6,147 bases of DNA, taken from the NCBI GenBank assembly GCA_017464045.1, contig JAFUEG010000307.1, positions 1-6,147 of the forward strand, read 5' to 3'. Below are positions 1-6,011 of the stretch, piece after piece. Source of the DNA: Lachnospiraceae bacterium. GTDB taxonomy: Bacteria > Bacillota_A > Clostridia > Lachnospirales > Lachnospiraceae. The position numbers were made by a program, and so were the translations under genes. The notes under the pieces were generated by a model. It was given only the letters and a program-made list of their open reading frames with translations, did not search any database and was not told the DNA's origin. Numbering within the stretch: position 1 is the stretch's first letter; every line of letters starts with the position of its first letter.

Positions 1-642
1 AGCAAAGAGAAAAAAAATATCCGTATGGATAAGGAAAAGGAAATACTTCCAAAATGGATTTTTGATATATCGGGACTTGATATAAATGAGGGTATAGAAC
101 ATTGTGACAATGCCAATGATTATATAAATGCATTAACAATATTTGCCGCATCTATAGACGATAAGTCAAGTGAGATAAGAAACTATCTGGCCAAGGACAA
201 TATACAGATGTATATACTTAGGGTTCATTCTCTAAAAAGTATAGCCAGACTGGTAGGAGCAAAAGAATTGTCCGAACTTGCGGCGGAGCTTGAAAAAGCC
301 GGCAAGATGGGAGATATGAAGCTTATAAATGACAAAACAGATACGCTTCTTGAATTATACACTTCATTTAAGAAACCGCTAAGCAGACTTTTTGACGAGG
401 TTATATTAAATGAGGATGAAGCCAGAAAAATACTTCCTTCAGTATCGGAAGAAACCTTAAATGACGCTTATATGTCCATGGCAGAATTTACATACTGCTA
501 TGATGCGGGCAGTATAAAAATGGTGCTTAATGCACTTTCCGATTATAAGCTTAAAGAAGAAGATGAAGCAAAGGTTGACTCCATAAAAAAAGCGGTTAAA
601 AAGCTTGATTGGGAGAAGCTGAGAGACATTTTTGGTATATAG
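1..642 (+). CDS. HPt-domain phosphorelay protein, C-terminal part (5' end outside window; likely hybrid sensor kinase tail)
   Basis: The reading frame is open from base 1, eight codons before the first ATG at 25, and no good ribosome site precedes that ATG. I therefore read this as the end of a longer protein, probably a hybrid histidine kinase. Numbering from the ATG at 25, residues about 25-115 form an HPt four-helix domain with the motif RVHSLKSIARLVGA; His68 (codon 226-228) is the expected phosphorylated residue. The following LSELAAELEKAG stretch is typical of the next HPt helix. Residues 120-205 are a charged helical extension that I recall at the end of clostridial hybrid kinases. The role would be relay of phosphate between receiver domains in the cytoplasm. 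The response regulator 25 bases downstream is the natural partner. If translation does start at 25, the product is a free-standing 205-residue HPt protein. Confidence 0.8.
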   Translation, partial: SKEKKNIRMDKEKEILPKWIFDISGLDINEGIEHCDNANDYINALTIFAASIDDKSSEIRNYLAKDNIQMYILRVHSLKSIARLVGAKELSELAAELEKAGKMGDMKLINDKTDTLLELYTSFKKPLSRLFDEVILNEDEARKILPSVSEETLNDAYMSMAEFTYCYDAGSIKMVLNALSDYKLKEEDEAKVDSIKKAVKKLDWEKLRDIFGI

Positions 643-667
643 AAAAGGTATATGAGGGTAAGCGAAT

Positions 668-1441
668 ATGGTAAACAGAACTATTTTATTTATAAAATCG
701 GTAAATGGATTTATAACGCAGGCTATAACAAAAAATCTTAAGGATGCCGGATTTAATGTAATCGAGGTACCGGATTCTTTGGAGGATATCAATAACCACA
801 GAAGCTTTGCAGATATGATTCTTTATTATGCATCAGGCTCAAAGACGATGATTGCACAGCGCATGACATATCTTACCGATATGTGCAATGAGTTCAATAA
901 AACAATCTGCCTGATCGGAGATGAAAGCTGCGTAAATGAAGCCTTAAATACTGAAAATACACAAAGGATTGTAGGTGCTTATAAAAGACCGGTGGATATA
1001 AGAGAGCTTGTAATCGGCGTTATGAATCAGTTTGATATGCACAAGGAGTACGAGAGGACAAAAAGTGTACTTCTTGTCGATGATGACAGTGATTATATCT
1101 CCATCGCTTCCATATGGTTGGAGGATAATTATAAGGTTGACGGTGTATGCTCGGGCAGGGAGGCATTAAGGTATCTTGACAGGTATAAGCCGGATCTCAT
1201 TTTGCTTGATTATGATATGCCTGAGCTTGATGGATATGAGGTGTTTGAGAGGATAAAAAATGATCCGTTTATATCTAAAATACCTGTAATCTTTTTAACC
1301 GGTAAAAATGATCGGGAAAGTGTCATGAAGATAATTAACAAAAAGCCTAAAGGATATCTTCTTAAATCAATGGGAAGAGCAGGACTTATGAATTCCATCG
1401 ACAGCTTTTTTGCCGACAGGTCCTTAAGTACTGCAAAATAA
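668..1441 (+). CDS. Two-module response regulator: degenerate receiver plus intact receiver, no output domain
   Basis: The product is 257 residues. The start ATG has GAGGG at 654-658, nine bases upstream. Residues about 133-250 are a complete CheY-like receiver: acidic pocket Asp138/Asp139/Asp140, phospho-acceptor Asp181 in LLDYDMPELDG, Thr211 in FLTGK and Lys233 in GYLLKS, where the usual Lys-Pro is Lys-Ser. Residues 1-128 have the size and strand pattern of a second receiver (ILFIK, ADMILYYAS, ICLIGD, GAYKRPVD). They keep the terminal Lys-Arg-Pro but lack both the acidic pair after strand 1 and the acceptor Asp at the end of strand 3, so this module probably cannot be phosphorylated. No DNA-binding, GGDEF, EAL or HD output is present, so it likely acts by protein contact. 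It sits 25 bases after the HPt gene and is probably cotranscribed with it. The domain assignment is secure for the second half and inferred for the first. Confidence 0.85.
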   Translation: MVNRTILFIKSVNGFITQAITKNLKDAGFNVIEVPDSLEDINNHRSFADMILYYASGSKTMIAQRMTYLTDMCNEFNKTICLIGDESCVNEALNTENTQRIVGAYKRPVDIRELVIGVMNQFDMHKEYERTKSVLLVDDDSDYISIASIWLEDNYKVDGVCSGREALRYLDRYKPDLILLDYDMPELDGYEVFERIKNDPFISKIPVIFLTGKNDRESVMKIINKKPKGYLLKSMGRAGLMNSIDSFFADRSLSTAK

Positions 1442-1461
1442 TAATCAATATACAAAAAATC

Positions 1462-1490
1462 TTGCAATTACGAATAATTATATATATAAT
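1462..1490 (+). promoter_or_regulatory. Sigma-A-type promoter for the OFA transporter gene
   Basis: TTGCAA at 1462-1467 and a perfect TATAAT at 1485-1490 are separated by exactly 17 bases. Transcription would start near 1497 and give a leader of about 115 bases before the ATG at 1612. The -10 box lies inside a 14-base perfect AT palindrome (1477-1490) that is followed by a run of T residues (1492-1497). The same DNA could act as a weak terminator for the upstream response regulator, for which I see no better one. Confidence 0.7.
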
Positions 1491-1516
1491 ATTTTTTAGT
1501 GCTTTGTAAAAGACGT

Positions 1517-1576
1517 ATTTTGGCAAATCAGTGATTTACAGTAAGATATATTGTTAAGGACTTGATTTTGCAAAAT
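1517..1576 (+). promoter_or_regulatory. Leader region with two dyads, possible operator
   Basis: The leader of the transporter gene holds two small perfect inverted repeats. One is AAATCA-G-TGATTT at 1525-1537. The other is the 12-base palindrome ATTTTGCAAAAT at 1565-1576. A near copy of the second, ATTTTGGCAAAT, lies at 1517-1528 and overlaps the first dyad, so the two ATTTTG-type elements are 48 bases apart in direct orientation. This could be a paired binding site for a regulator acting downstream of the start point. In DNA this AT-rich the pattern may also be chance, and I do not recognise a named operator. Confidence 0.25.
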
Positions 1577-1611
1577 ATAAAAATGTAATAATAAGAAAAG
1601 GAAGAAAAAAG

Positions 1612-2964
1612 ATGGGAACAAACGAACAAACAAAAGCAGGGGGATGGCGCACCAATAAGTGGATACGCGCAGCTATACCTGCACTCTTACTTCACTGTAG
1701 TATCGGTACTGTTTACTGCTGGTCAATATTTAGTGAGGAAATTGCAAAATACATAGGTCACGAGAAGAGTTCAGTAGAATGGGCATTTTCATTTGCAATC
1801 TTTTTCCTCGGTATGTCAGCAGCATTTCTTGGAAATGTAGTTGAGAAGGATATCCATAAGTCATCACTTATTGCAACTATTTGTTTTTCAGTAGGTATGG
1901 CACTTACAGGATATTTCATCTACTACGGTGGTGAGAATCCGGGAAGCAAGCTCGCACTCTTTGGGATTTATATCAGCTATGGTTTCATCATGGGTGTAGG
2001 ACTTGGTACTGGTTATCTTTCACCGGTTAAGACACTTATGCTCTGGTTCCAGGACAGAAAAGGTCTTGCTACAGGTCTTGCGGTTGCAGGATTTGGTGCT
2101 GCTAAAGCTATCGCAAGTCCAATTATGCAATCAATGCTTGATAACATGGGTAAAACCGGAATATACAAGATGTTCTGGATACTTGCAGGCGTTTATTTTG
2201 TAATGATGTTTGTTGGTCATTTATTATTAAAGAAACCTGAAGGCTGGCATGAACCACAGGGCAAGGATGCTAAACCAAGCATTATTCAGGTCCTTAAGAC
2301 TAAGCCAATCGGAAATTACATCGGAATATGGCTTATGTTCTATATCAATATTACATGTGGTCTTGCACTTATCTCTCAGGAGAAGATGATTGTTAAGTGT
2401 ATCGGACTTGCAGCTTCGGTAGGCATTATCTCAACTGTATCTGCCATATTTAATGCAGGTGGTCGTCTTGGTTTCTCTGCATGGGCAGATACCATGAAGG
2501 ATCGAAATACAATTTATAAGCTTATCTTCATTCTTTCGATAGCATTTACAGGTCTTGTAATGGCTACTCAGGGTATAAAGAACGGCGAAGGAAAAACATT
2601 CCTTGTAATCATCGTACTTGCACTTATCTTTGTCGTAAACGCAGGCTACGGTGGTGGTTTCTCAAATGTACCTACACTTCTTTCGGACCACTACGGTATG
2701 GGAAGTATCAGTGCAATACATGGTATCACACTTTCAGCTTGGGCATTTGCTGGACTTACCGGAAACCAGGTTGCTACTTATATAGTTGAGCACACTGGTG
2801 AGAAGGTTGAACATGACGGAGTATTGGTTAATCCTGTCGGATACCAGAACGTACTTTACTTCACAATAGTTATGTACATTATTGCTTTGGTTCTTTGCCT
2901 TGTTCTTGTAAGACCTACAGATAAGGCACTTGAAGCAAAGGCTGCAAAGAAAGCCGCTAAGTAA
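1612..2964 (+). CDS. OFA-family (oxalate/formate antiporter-like) MFS transporter
   Basis: This is a 450-residue inner-membrane carrier with about 12 hydrophobic helices (near 19-39, 56-76, 84-104, 114-136, 150-172, 186-206, 232-255, 265-285, 302-320, 328-348, 366-390, 411-433) and a lysine-rich cytoplasmic tail. The start has AAGGAAG seven bases upstream. The opening GTVYCWSIF in helix 1 and the GLGTGYLSP...WFQDRKGLATGLAVAGFG block (about 130-162) are hallmarks of the OFA branch, which includes OxlT and E. coli YhjX. Arg285 in NAGGRLGFSAWAD is a plausible counterpart of the OxlT substrate-binding arginine in helix 8. The helix 11 region (ITLSAWAFAGLTG) has no lysine where OxlT carries its second binding residue. 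I therefore expect a monocarboxylate such as formate, lactate or pyruvate rather than oxalate, but the substrate is unproven. It appears monocistronic, with its own promoter and terminator. Confidence 0.88.
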   Translation: MGTNEQTKAGGWRTNKWIRAAIPALLLHCSIGTVYCWSIFSEEIAKYIGHEKSSVEWAFSFAIFFLGMSAAFLGNVVEKDIHKSSLIATICFSVGMALTGYFIYYGGENPGSKLALFGIYISYGFIMGVGLGTGYLSPVKTLMLWFQDRKGLATGLAVAGFGAAKAIASPIMQSMLDNMGKTGIYKMFWILAGVYFVMMFVGHLLLKKPEGWHEPQGKDAKPSIIQVLKTKPIGNYIGIWLMFYINITCGLALISQEKMIVKCIGLAASVGIISTVSAIFNAGGRLGFSAWADTMKDRNTIYKLIFILSIAFTGLVMATQGIKNGEGKTFLVIIVLALIFVVNAGYGGGFSNVPTLLSDHYGMGSISAIHGITLSAWAFAGLTGNQVATYIVEHTGEKVEHDGVLVNPVGYQNVLYFTIVMYIIALVLCLVLVRPTDKALEAKAAKKAAK

Positions 2965-3025
2965 GGTCGGCATGTTTGTATAACATCCTAAAAACAGAAT
3001 TCTATAAACGAGCATAAAACACTGG

Positions 3026-3057
3026 GAAAGAGCAGCCTAAAACTGCTCTTTCTTTTT
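3026..3057 (+). terminator. Intrinsic terminator of the OFA transporter gene
   Basis: A perfect 10-base-pair stem, GAAAGAGCAG at 3026-3035 pairing with CTGCTCTTTC at 3043-3052, encloses a 7-base loop and is followed directly by five T residues (3053-3057). It lies 61 bases after the transporter stop codon and closes that transcription unit. Confidence 0.9.
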
Positions 3058-3083
3058 GATGAAATAAGTGATAGAATTATTTT

Positions 3084-3091
3084 GAGGTGAT
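3084..3091 (+). promoter_or_regulatory. Strong ribosome binding site of the 115-residue gene
   Basis: GAGGTGAT is an uninterrupted match to the extended anti-Shine-Dalgarno end of 16S rRNA. It sits immediately before the ATG at 3095 and fixes that start. The same octamer recurs before the next gene. Confidence 0.8.
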
Positions 3092-3094
3092 GAT

Positions 3095-3442
3095 ATGGAC
3101 GATTTTTTAAAAAATACAGAATGTGATGTAATGTGGAAAGATGAAATAACCGGTCATATTAGTATTCATGATGGTGTCGTTTCATATAAAGCTTTTACTG
3201 ATAATAAGTTTAAAATACTTTTTGCGGAATGCGCTAATAAGCTGACTATTATTAAGACTATGCAGGAAAGAGTGTTACCACCTTGCAGATGTGATGAGAA
3301 GATGTTAAAACATTTAGGTTTAACAGAGTATAATGCATATAAGATTTTAAGGAAAACACATGGAGTGGACGTTGATGATTTTAAATGGCTTAGATTCGAT
3401 GGAGAATCTTTAACATGGAATGATGTTAAGGTTCGTGATTGA
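3095..3442 (+). CDS. Small partner protein of a HipA-like kinase (split HipA N-terminal-type protein)
   Basis: This is a 115-residue soluble protein with no signal peptide or membrane segment. I do not recognise a named family with certainty. The second half (about 56-113) contains R-LPPCR, LGLTEYNAYKILRKTHG, DDFKWLRFDGESLTW and DVKVRD. That pattern matches short genes I recall upstream of HipA-like kinases in Clostridia, which end in a conserved ...TxGLSLNDSFWVKP...W.DVNLY-type block. It lies 9 bases before the kinase gene and shares an identical ribosome site with it, so the two are almost certainly co-translated. By analogy with HipS of the tripartite HipBST systems it may be a detached N-terminal piece of HipA that binds and restrains the kinase. 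That role is inference; it has no visible helix-turn-helix. Base composition is AT-rich like the kinase gene. No convincing promoter is visible between 3058 and 3094. Confidence 0.7.
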   Translation: MDDFLKNTECDVMWKDEITGHISIHDGVVSYKAFTDNKFKILFAECANKLTIIKTMQERVLPPCRCDEKMLKHLGLTEYNAYKILRKTHGVDVDDFKWLRFDGESLTWNDVKVRD

Positions 3443-3448
3443 GGTGAT
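3441..3448 (+). promoter_or_regulatory. Ribosome binding site of the HipA-like kinase, overlapping the upstream stop codon
   Basis: GAGGTGAT starts inside the TGA stop (3440-3442) of the upstream gene and lies three bases before the ATG at 3452. This selects 3452 over the second in-frame ATG at 3461 and implies that the two proteins are made in linked amounts. Confidence 0.8.
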
Positions 3449-3451
3449 ATT

Positions 3452-4234
3452 ATGCAGAGTATGAATTTATTTGAGATACCATCATTTACAATTGAAGATA
3501 AATATTTATACTTTGGTAAAAATGTTACAAAAGGTACACAAGTAAAATATAAAAAAGATAATATCTACTATAAACTAGATGAAAATGGAAGAGAAGGTTT
3601 TGTTGAGTTTTTAGTTTCCGAGATTTTAAATTGTTCTGATTTAGATAAGAATCTATTTGTAAAATATTCTGTATGTAAAGTAAATGATAGGATGGCTTGT
3701 TGTTCAAAAAGTTTTCTTAATGCTAATGAAGAATTTTTTACAATGAATGCTATTTACAAGATACTGACAGGCAACAGTGACTTGGCAGATTATTTAGCAT
3801 CATTATCAGAAGCTAAAGCAAGATTACAATATTTGTGTGAAACTATCGCAAATTTTGGGTTTAATAAAGATGAATTTTATTTATATCTTAATAGATTATT
3901 ACAATTAGACTATCTTATCGAAAATACTGACAGACATCCACATAATTTTGGATTGATTATTAATAATGTAACCGGTAATTGCAGAATAGCTCCTATTTTT
4001 GATAATGGAAGGGCTTTACATACAGTTGATGAAACATACTGTTCTTGTACTATAAGTGGATCATTTGGAGATCAAATAACAGCTTTTAACTTTCCTGTTA
4101 TTCCGGCATTTCGGATAGATTATGACAAAGCTTTTAATTTCTTAAAAGCAGCCACTTCAGATTTTGGTAAGAGAAAAGAGACAGAATTTTTAATCAAACA
4201 ATTAGAAGTAAATGAAGATTTATTTAGATTATAA
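3452..4234 (+). CDS. HipA-like serine/threonine kinase (short, split type)
   Basis: The product is 260 residues, far shorter than HipA (about 440), and lacks the HipA N-terminal subdomain. Kinase landmarks are visible. The Gly-rich-loop region is VTKGTQVKYK (25-34), followed by YYKLD with Lys41 as the likely ATP-binding lysine. REGFVEFLVSEIL carries Glu48 and Glu52, candidates for the paired glutamate. The catalytic loop is LIENTDRHPHNFGLI with Asp160 as base and Asn165 as metal ligand. PIFDNG carries Asp184 at the DFG position. This catalytic pattern is characteristic of the HipA/HipT/CtkA kinases, some of which phosphorylate glutamyl- or tryptophanyl-tRNA synthetase. The target here is unknown. 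All catalytic residues appear present, so the kinase is probably active. It is paired with the small gene just upstream. The gene is conspicuously AT-rich: by hand count 11 of 60 bases at 3841-3900 are G or C, against 24 of 60 at 4501-4560 in the ABC ATPase gene, which suggests separate origin. A role as toxin is inferred. Confidence 0.8.
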   Translation: MQSMNLFEIPSFTIEDKYLYFGKNVTKGTQVKYKKDNIYYKLDENGREGFVEFLVSEILNCSDLDKNLFVKYSVCKVNDRMACCSKSFLNANEEFFTMNAIYKILTGNSDLADYLASLSEAKARLQYLCETIANFGFNKDEFYLYLNRLLQLDYLIENTDRHPHNFGLIINNVTGNCRIAPIFDNGRALHTVDETYCSCTISGSFGDQITAFNFPVIPAFRIDYDKAFNFLKAATSDFGKRKETEFLIKQLEVNEDLFRL

Positions 4235-4249
4235 TGTATATTTAAGTTG

Positions 4250-4297
4250 GGGACAGGCATCTTAACACATAAACATATGTGGAAAGGTGCCTGTTTC
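4250..4297 (+). repeat. Long imperfect hairpin, likely dispersed extragenic repeat (REP/MITE-like)
   Basis: An outer stem pairs ACAGGCATCTT (4253-4263) with AAGGTGCCTGT (4284-4294), 11 pairs with one G-U. It extends outward by G-C and G-U pairs to 4250 and 4297. After a 2x2 internal mismatch, an inner perfect 6-pair stem, CACATA with TATGTG (4266-4271 and 4276-4281), closes on a 4-base loop. No T run follows, so it is not a standard terminator, although it may stop or protect the kinase transcript. The GGGGACAGGC...GCCTGT(CCCC) outline matches a hairpin repeat I remember scattered through Firmicute genomes. Here the right edge has decayed from CCC to TTC. Confidence 0.55.
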
Positions 4298-4337
4298 AGT
4301 GTTACTCGCATGTTCAACTTTTTCGTATATAATTAGC

Positions 4338-4366
4338 TTGACATAAGTGTGTGTCTGGGGTAAAAT
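4338..4366 (+). promoter_or_regulatory. Sigma-A-type promoter of the metal ABC transporter operon
   Basis: A perfect TTGACA at 4338-4343 and TAAAAT at 4361-4366 are separated by exactly 17 bases. The start point would be near 4373, leaving about 62 bases of very T-rich leader. A short imperfect dyad, GACA...TGTC (4340-4355), overlaps the -35 and spacer and could be part of an operator for a metal-sensing repressor. It does not match the Zur, MntR or AdcR boxes that I know. Confidence 0.75.
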
Positions 4367-4434
4367 GTGAATTTGAAAATGGTTTTTAATTTCATTTTTG
4401 GATTTTTTATTTTCTATGATTTGGAGGATATATC

Positions 4435-5148
4435 ATGAGTGAGCTTATATGTAAGGATTTAACACTCGGATATGAAAATAATGCCTTGGTTGAAGGCCTT
4501 AACTTTGAGGTGAAAAAGGGAGATTACCTTTGTATAGTCGGAGAAAACGGAACCGGTAAATCTACCCTTATGAGGACGATATTGCACCTGCAAAAGCCTA
4601 TGGGTGGAAGCATAGAGTATGGAGATGGTCTAAAGAGCACAGAGATAGGATATCTGCCTCAACAGACTCTTGTTCAGAGGGATTTTCCGGCATCGGTCAG
4701 GGAGGTTGTTCTTTCGGGCTGTCAGGCAAAGACAGGATTCAGACCATTTTATACTAAGTATGAAAAGGCGCTTGCCAGGAAGAATATGGAAAGACTTGGT
4801 ATAGAAAAGCTTGCCAAGAGATGCTACAGAGAGCTGTCAGGCGGACAACAGCAGAGAGTGCTTTTGGCGAGGGCACTTTGCGCTACGGAAAAGATGCTTT
4901 TACTTGATGAGCCTGTATCCGGACTTGATCCTAAGGTTACGGCTGATATGTATAAGATGATAAAAAAGTTAAATGATGATGGAATATCAATAATAATGAT
5001 TTCACATGATATATATAGTGCGGTAAAATATGCGAGTCATATCCTTCACATTGGAAATGATACATTTTTCGGTACTGTAAAGGAGTATAAAAAGACAAAG
5101 CTCGGAAAGCTTTATCTGGATGAGGAAGGGGGCGGAGAAAATGCTTGA
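4435..5148 (+). CDS. ABC transporter ATP-binding protein, zinc/manganese (ABC-3 type) importer
   Basis: This 237-residue ATPase energises metal uptake from the cytoplasmic face of the membrane. All nucleotide-binding motifs are intact: Walker A GENGTGKST (36-44), Q-loop LPQQ (74-77), signature LSGGQQQR (134-141), Walker B MLLLDEP (154-160), D-loop SGLD (162-165) and switch His191 in ISHD. The start has GGAGG at 4423-4427, seven bases upstream. The length and the early PQQ are usual for the ZnuC/AdcC/MntB group. Assignment to metals rather than another substrate comes mainly from the permease, which begins inside the last codons of this gene. It is the first gene after the promoter at 4338-4366. 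Zinc against manganese cannot be settled from the sequence. Confidence 0.9.
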   Translation: MSELICKDLTLGYENNALVEGLNFEVKKGDYLCIVGENGTGKSTLMRTILHLQKPMGGSIEYGDGLKSTEIGYLPQQTLVQRDFPASVREVVLSGCQAKTGFRPFYTKYEKALARKNMERLGIEKLAKRCYRELSGGQQQRVLLARALCATEKMLLLDEPVSGLDPKVTADMYKMIKKLNDDGISIIMISHDIYSAVKYASHILHIGNDTFFGTVKEYKKTKLGKLYLDEEGGGENA

Positions 5149-6010
5149 TACACTTACTTATTATCTTAAGTTCCCGTTTGTACAGTATGCCATTATAGTC
5201 GGTGTGCTTATAGCACTTTGCTCATCCTTGCTCGGGGTAACACTTGTGCTTAAGAGATTTTCATTTATCGGTGACGGCCTTTCACATGTGGCATTTGGAG
5301 CGATGGCAATTGCTTCAATTGTAAATGTGTCCTTTGGAGAAACGTCAAGGTCATCAGGTCAAAATGATATGCTTATAGTATTGCCTATAACCATTATTTC
5401 TGCTATTTTATTATTGTGGACAGGACAAAACACGAAGATAAAGGGCGATGCGGCAATTGCTATGATTTCAGTCGGAGCACTTGCTATCGGATACCTTTTG
5501 ATGAATATATTTTCAACGTCCACAAACCTTTCGGGAGACGTGTGCAGTACACTTTTCGGTTCGACCTCGATTCTTACCCTTAAGTCTTCCGAGGTATGGC
5601 TTTGTATAGTGCTCTCAATAGTTGTTGTATTGGCATTTATATATTTTTATAATAAAATATTTGCAGTGACATTTGATGAAAGCTTTGCGAAAGCGGTAGG
5701 TACTAAGGCAAATGCTTATAATCTTATAATCGCGGTTATAATCGCAGTTATAATAGTTCTTGCGATGAATCTAGTCGGCTCACTTTTGGTAACGGCACTT
5801 ATTATATTTCCGGCGCTTTCGGCAATGAGAGTTTTCAAGAGCTTTTTATCGGTTACGATATGTGCAGCTGTATTTTCGGTTATTTGCGCATTATTAGGAA
5901 TTTTTCTGTCGATAATATACGGGACGCCGGTCGGCTCAACAATTGTTGCGGTTGATATGGCGGGATTTTTCGTATTTTCCATAGTCGGAAAGGTAGGAGG
6001 TAAGGCATAA
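5141..6010 (+). CDS. ABC-3 family metal (zinc/manganese) transporter permease
   Basis: A 289-residue polytopic membrane protein with about eight or nine hydrophobic segments forms the channel for the ATPase encoded just upstream. Conserved family blocks are visible: LGVTLVLKRFSFIGDGLSHVAFG (31-53), DESFAKAVG (179-187), VGSLLVTALIIFPALSAMR (212-230) and GTPVGSTIV (261-269). I chose the ATG at 5141. It gives the usual MLDTL...FPFVQ-type N-terminus, has GGAG at 5134-5137 and a purine-rich run just before, and yields an 8-base ATG...TGA overlap with the ATPase gene that implies translational coupling. A second in-frame ATG at 5120 would add seven charged residues (MRKGAEK) and has poorer ribosome-site support. 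Insertion of GETSRSSGQND (66-76) makes the loop before segment 3 fairly long and polar. Zinc is the commonest substrate for this family; manganese is possible. Confidence 0.9.
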   Translation: MLDTLTYYLKFPFVQYAIIVGVLIALCSSLLGVTLVLKRFSFIGDGLSHVAFGAMAIASIVNVSFGETSRSSGQNDMLIVLPITIISAILLLWTGQNTKIKGDAAIAMISVGALAIGYLLMNIFSTSTNLSGDVCSTLFGSTSILTLKSSEVWLCIVLSIVVVLAFIYFYNKIFAVTFDESFAKAVGTKANAYNLIIAVIIAVIIVLAMNLVGSLLVTALIIFPALSAMRVFKSFLSVTICAAVFSVICALLGIFLSIIYGTPVGSTIVAVDMAGFFVFSIVGKVGGKA

Positions 6011-6011
6011 A

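Noticed and set aside
25..642. Reading the HPt gene as a complete gene starting at the ATG at 25
   Set aside because: The frame is open upstream to the window edge, and only a weak, distant purine run precedes the ATG. A C-terminal fragment of a larger protein fits better.
457..792. 111-residue open frame on the minus strand
   Set aside because: It overlaps the HPt and response-regulator genes antisense and shows no recognisable motif.
1551..1568. Possible Rex operator (TTGTTAA half-site) in the transporter leader
   Set aside because: Only one half matches; the second half (TTGATTT) departs too much from TTAACAA.
1562..1589. Second promoter TTGATT-N16-TGTAAT before the transporter
   Set aside because: Transcription would start on top of the ribosome site, and the upstream promoter at 1462-1490 is much better.
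4284..4300. Hairpin after the kinase gene as a standard rho-independent terminator
   Set aside because: Only TTTC follows the core stem and there is no T run. The compound structure fits a dispersed repeat better.
3064..4349. Direct repeat ATAAGTG at 3064-3070 and 4343-4349 as a target-site duplication around the kinase island
   Set aside because: Seven AT-rich bases can recur by chance, the right copy lies inside the ABC promoter, and no integrase or terminal inverted repeats are seen.
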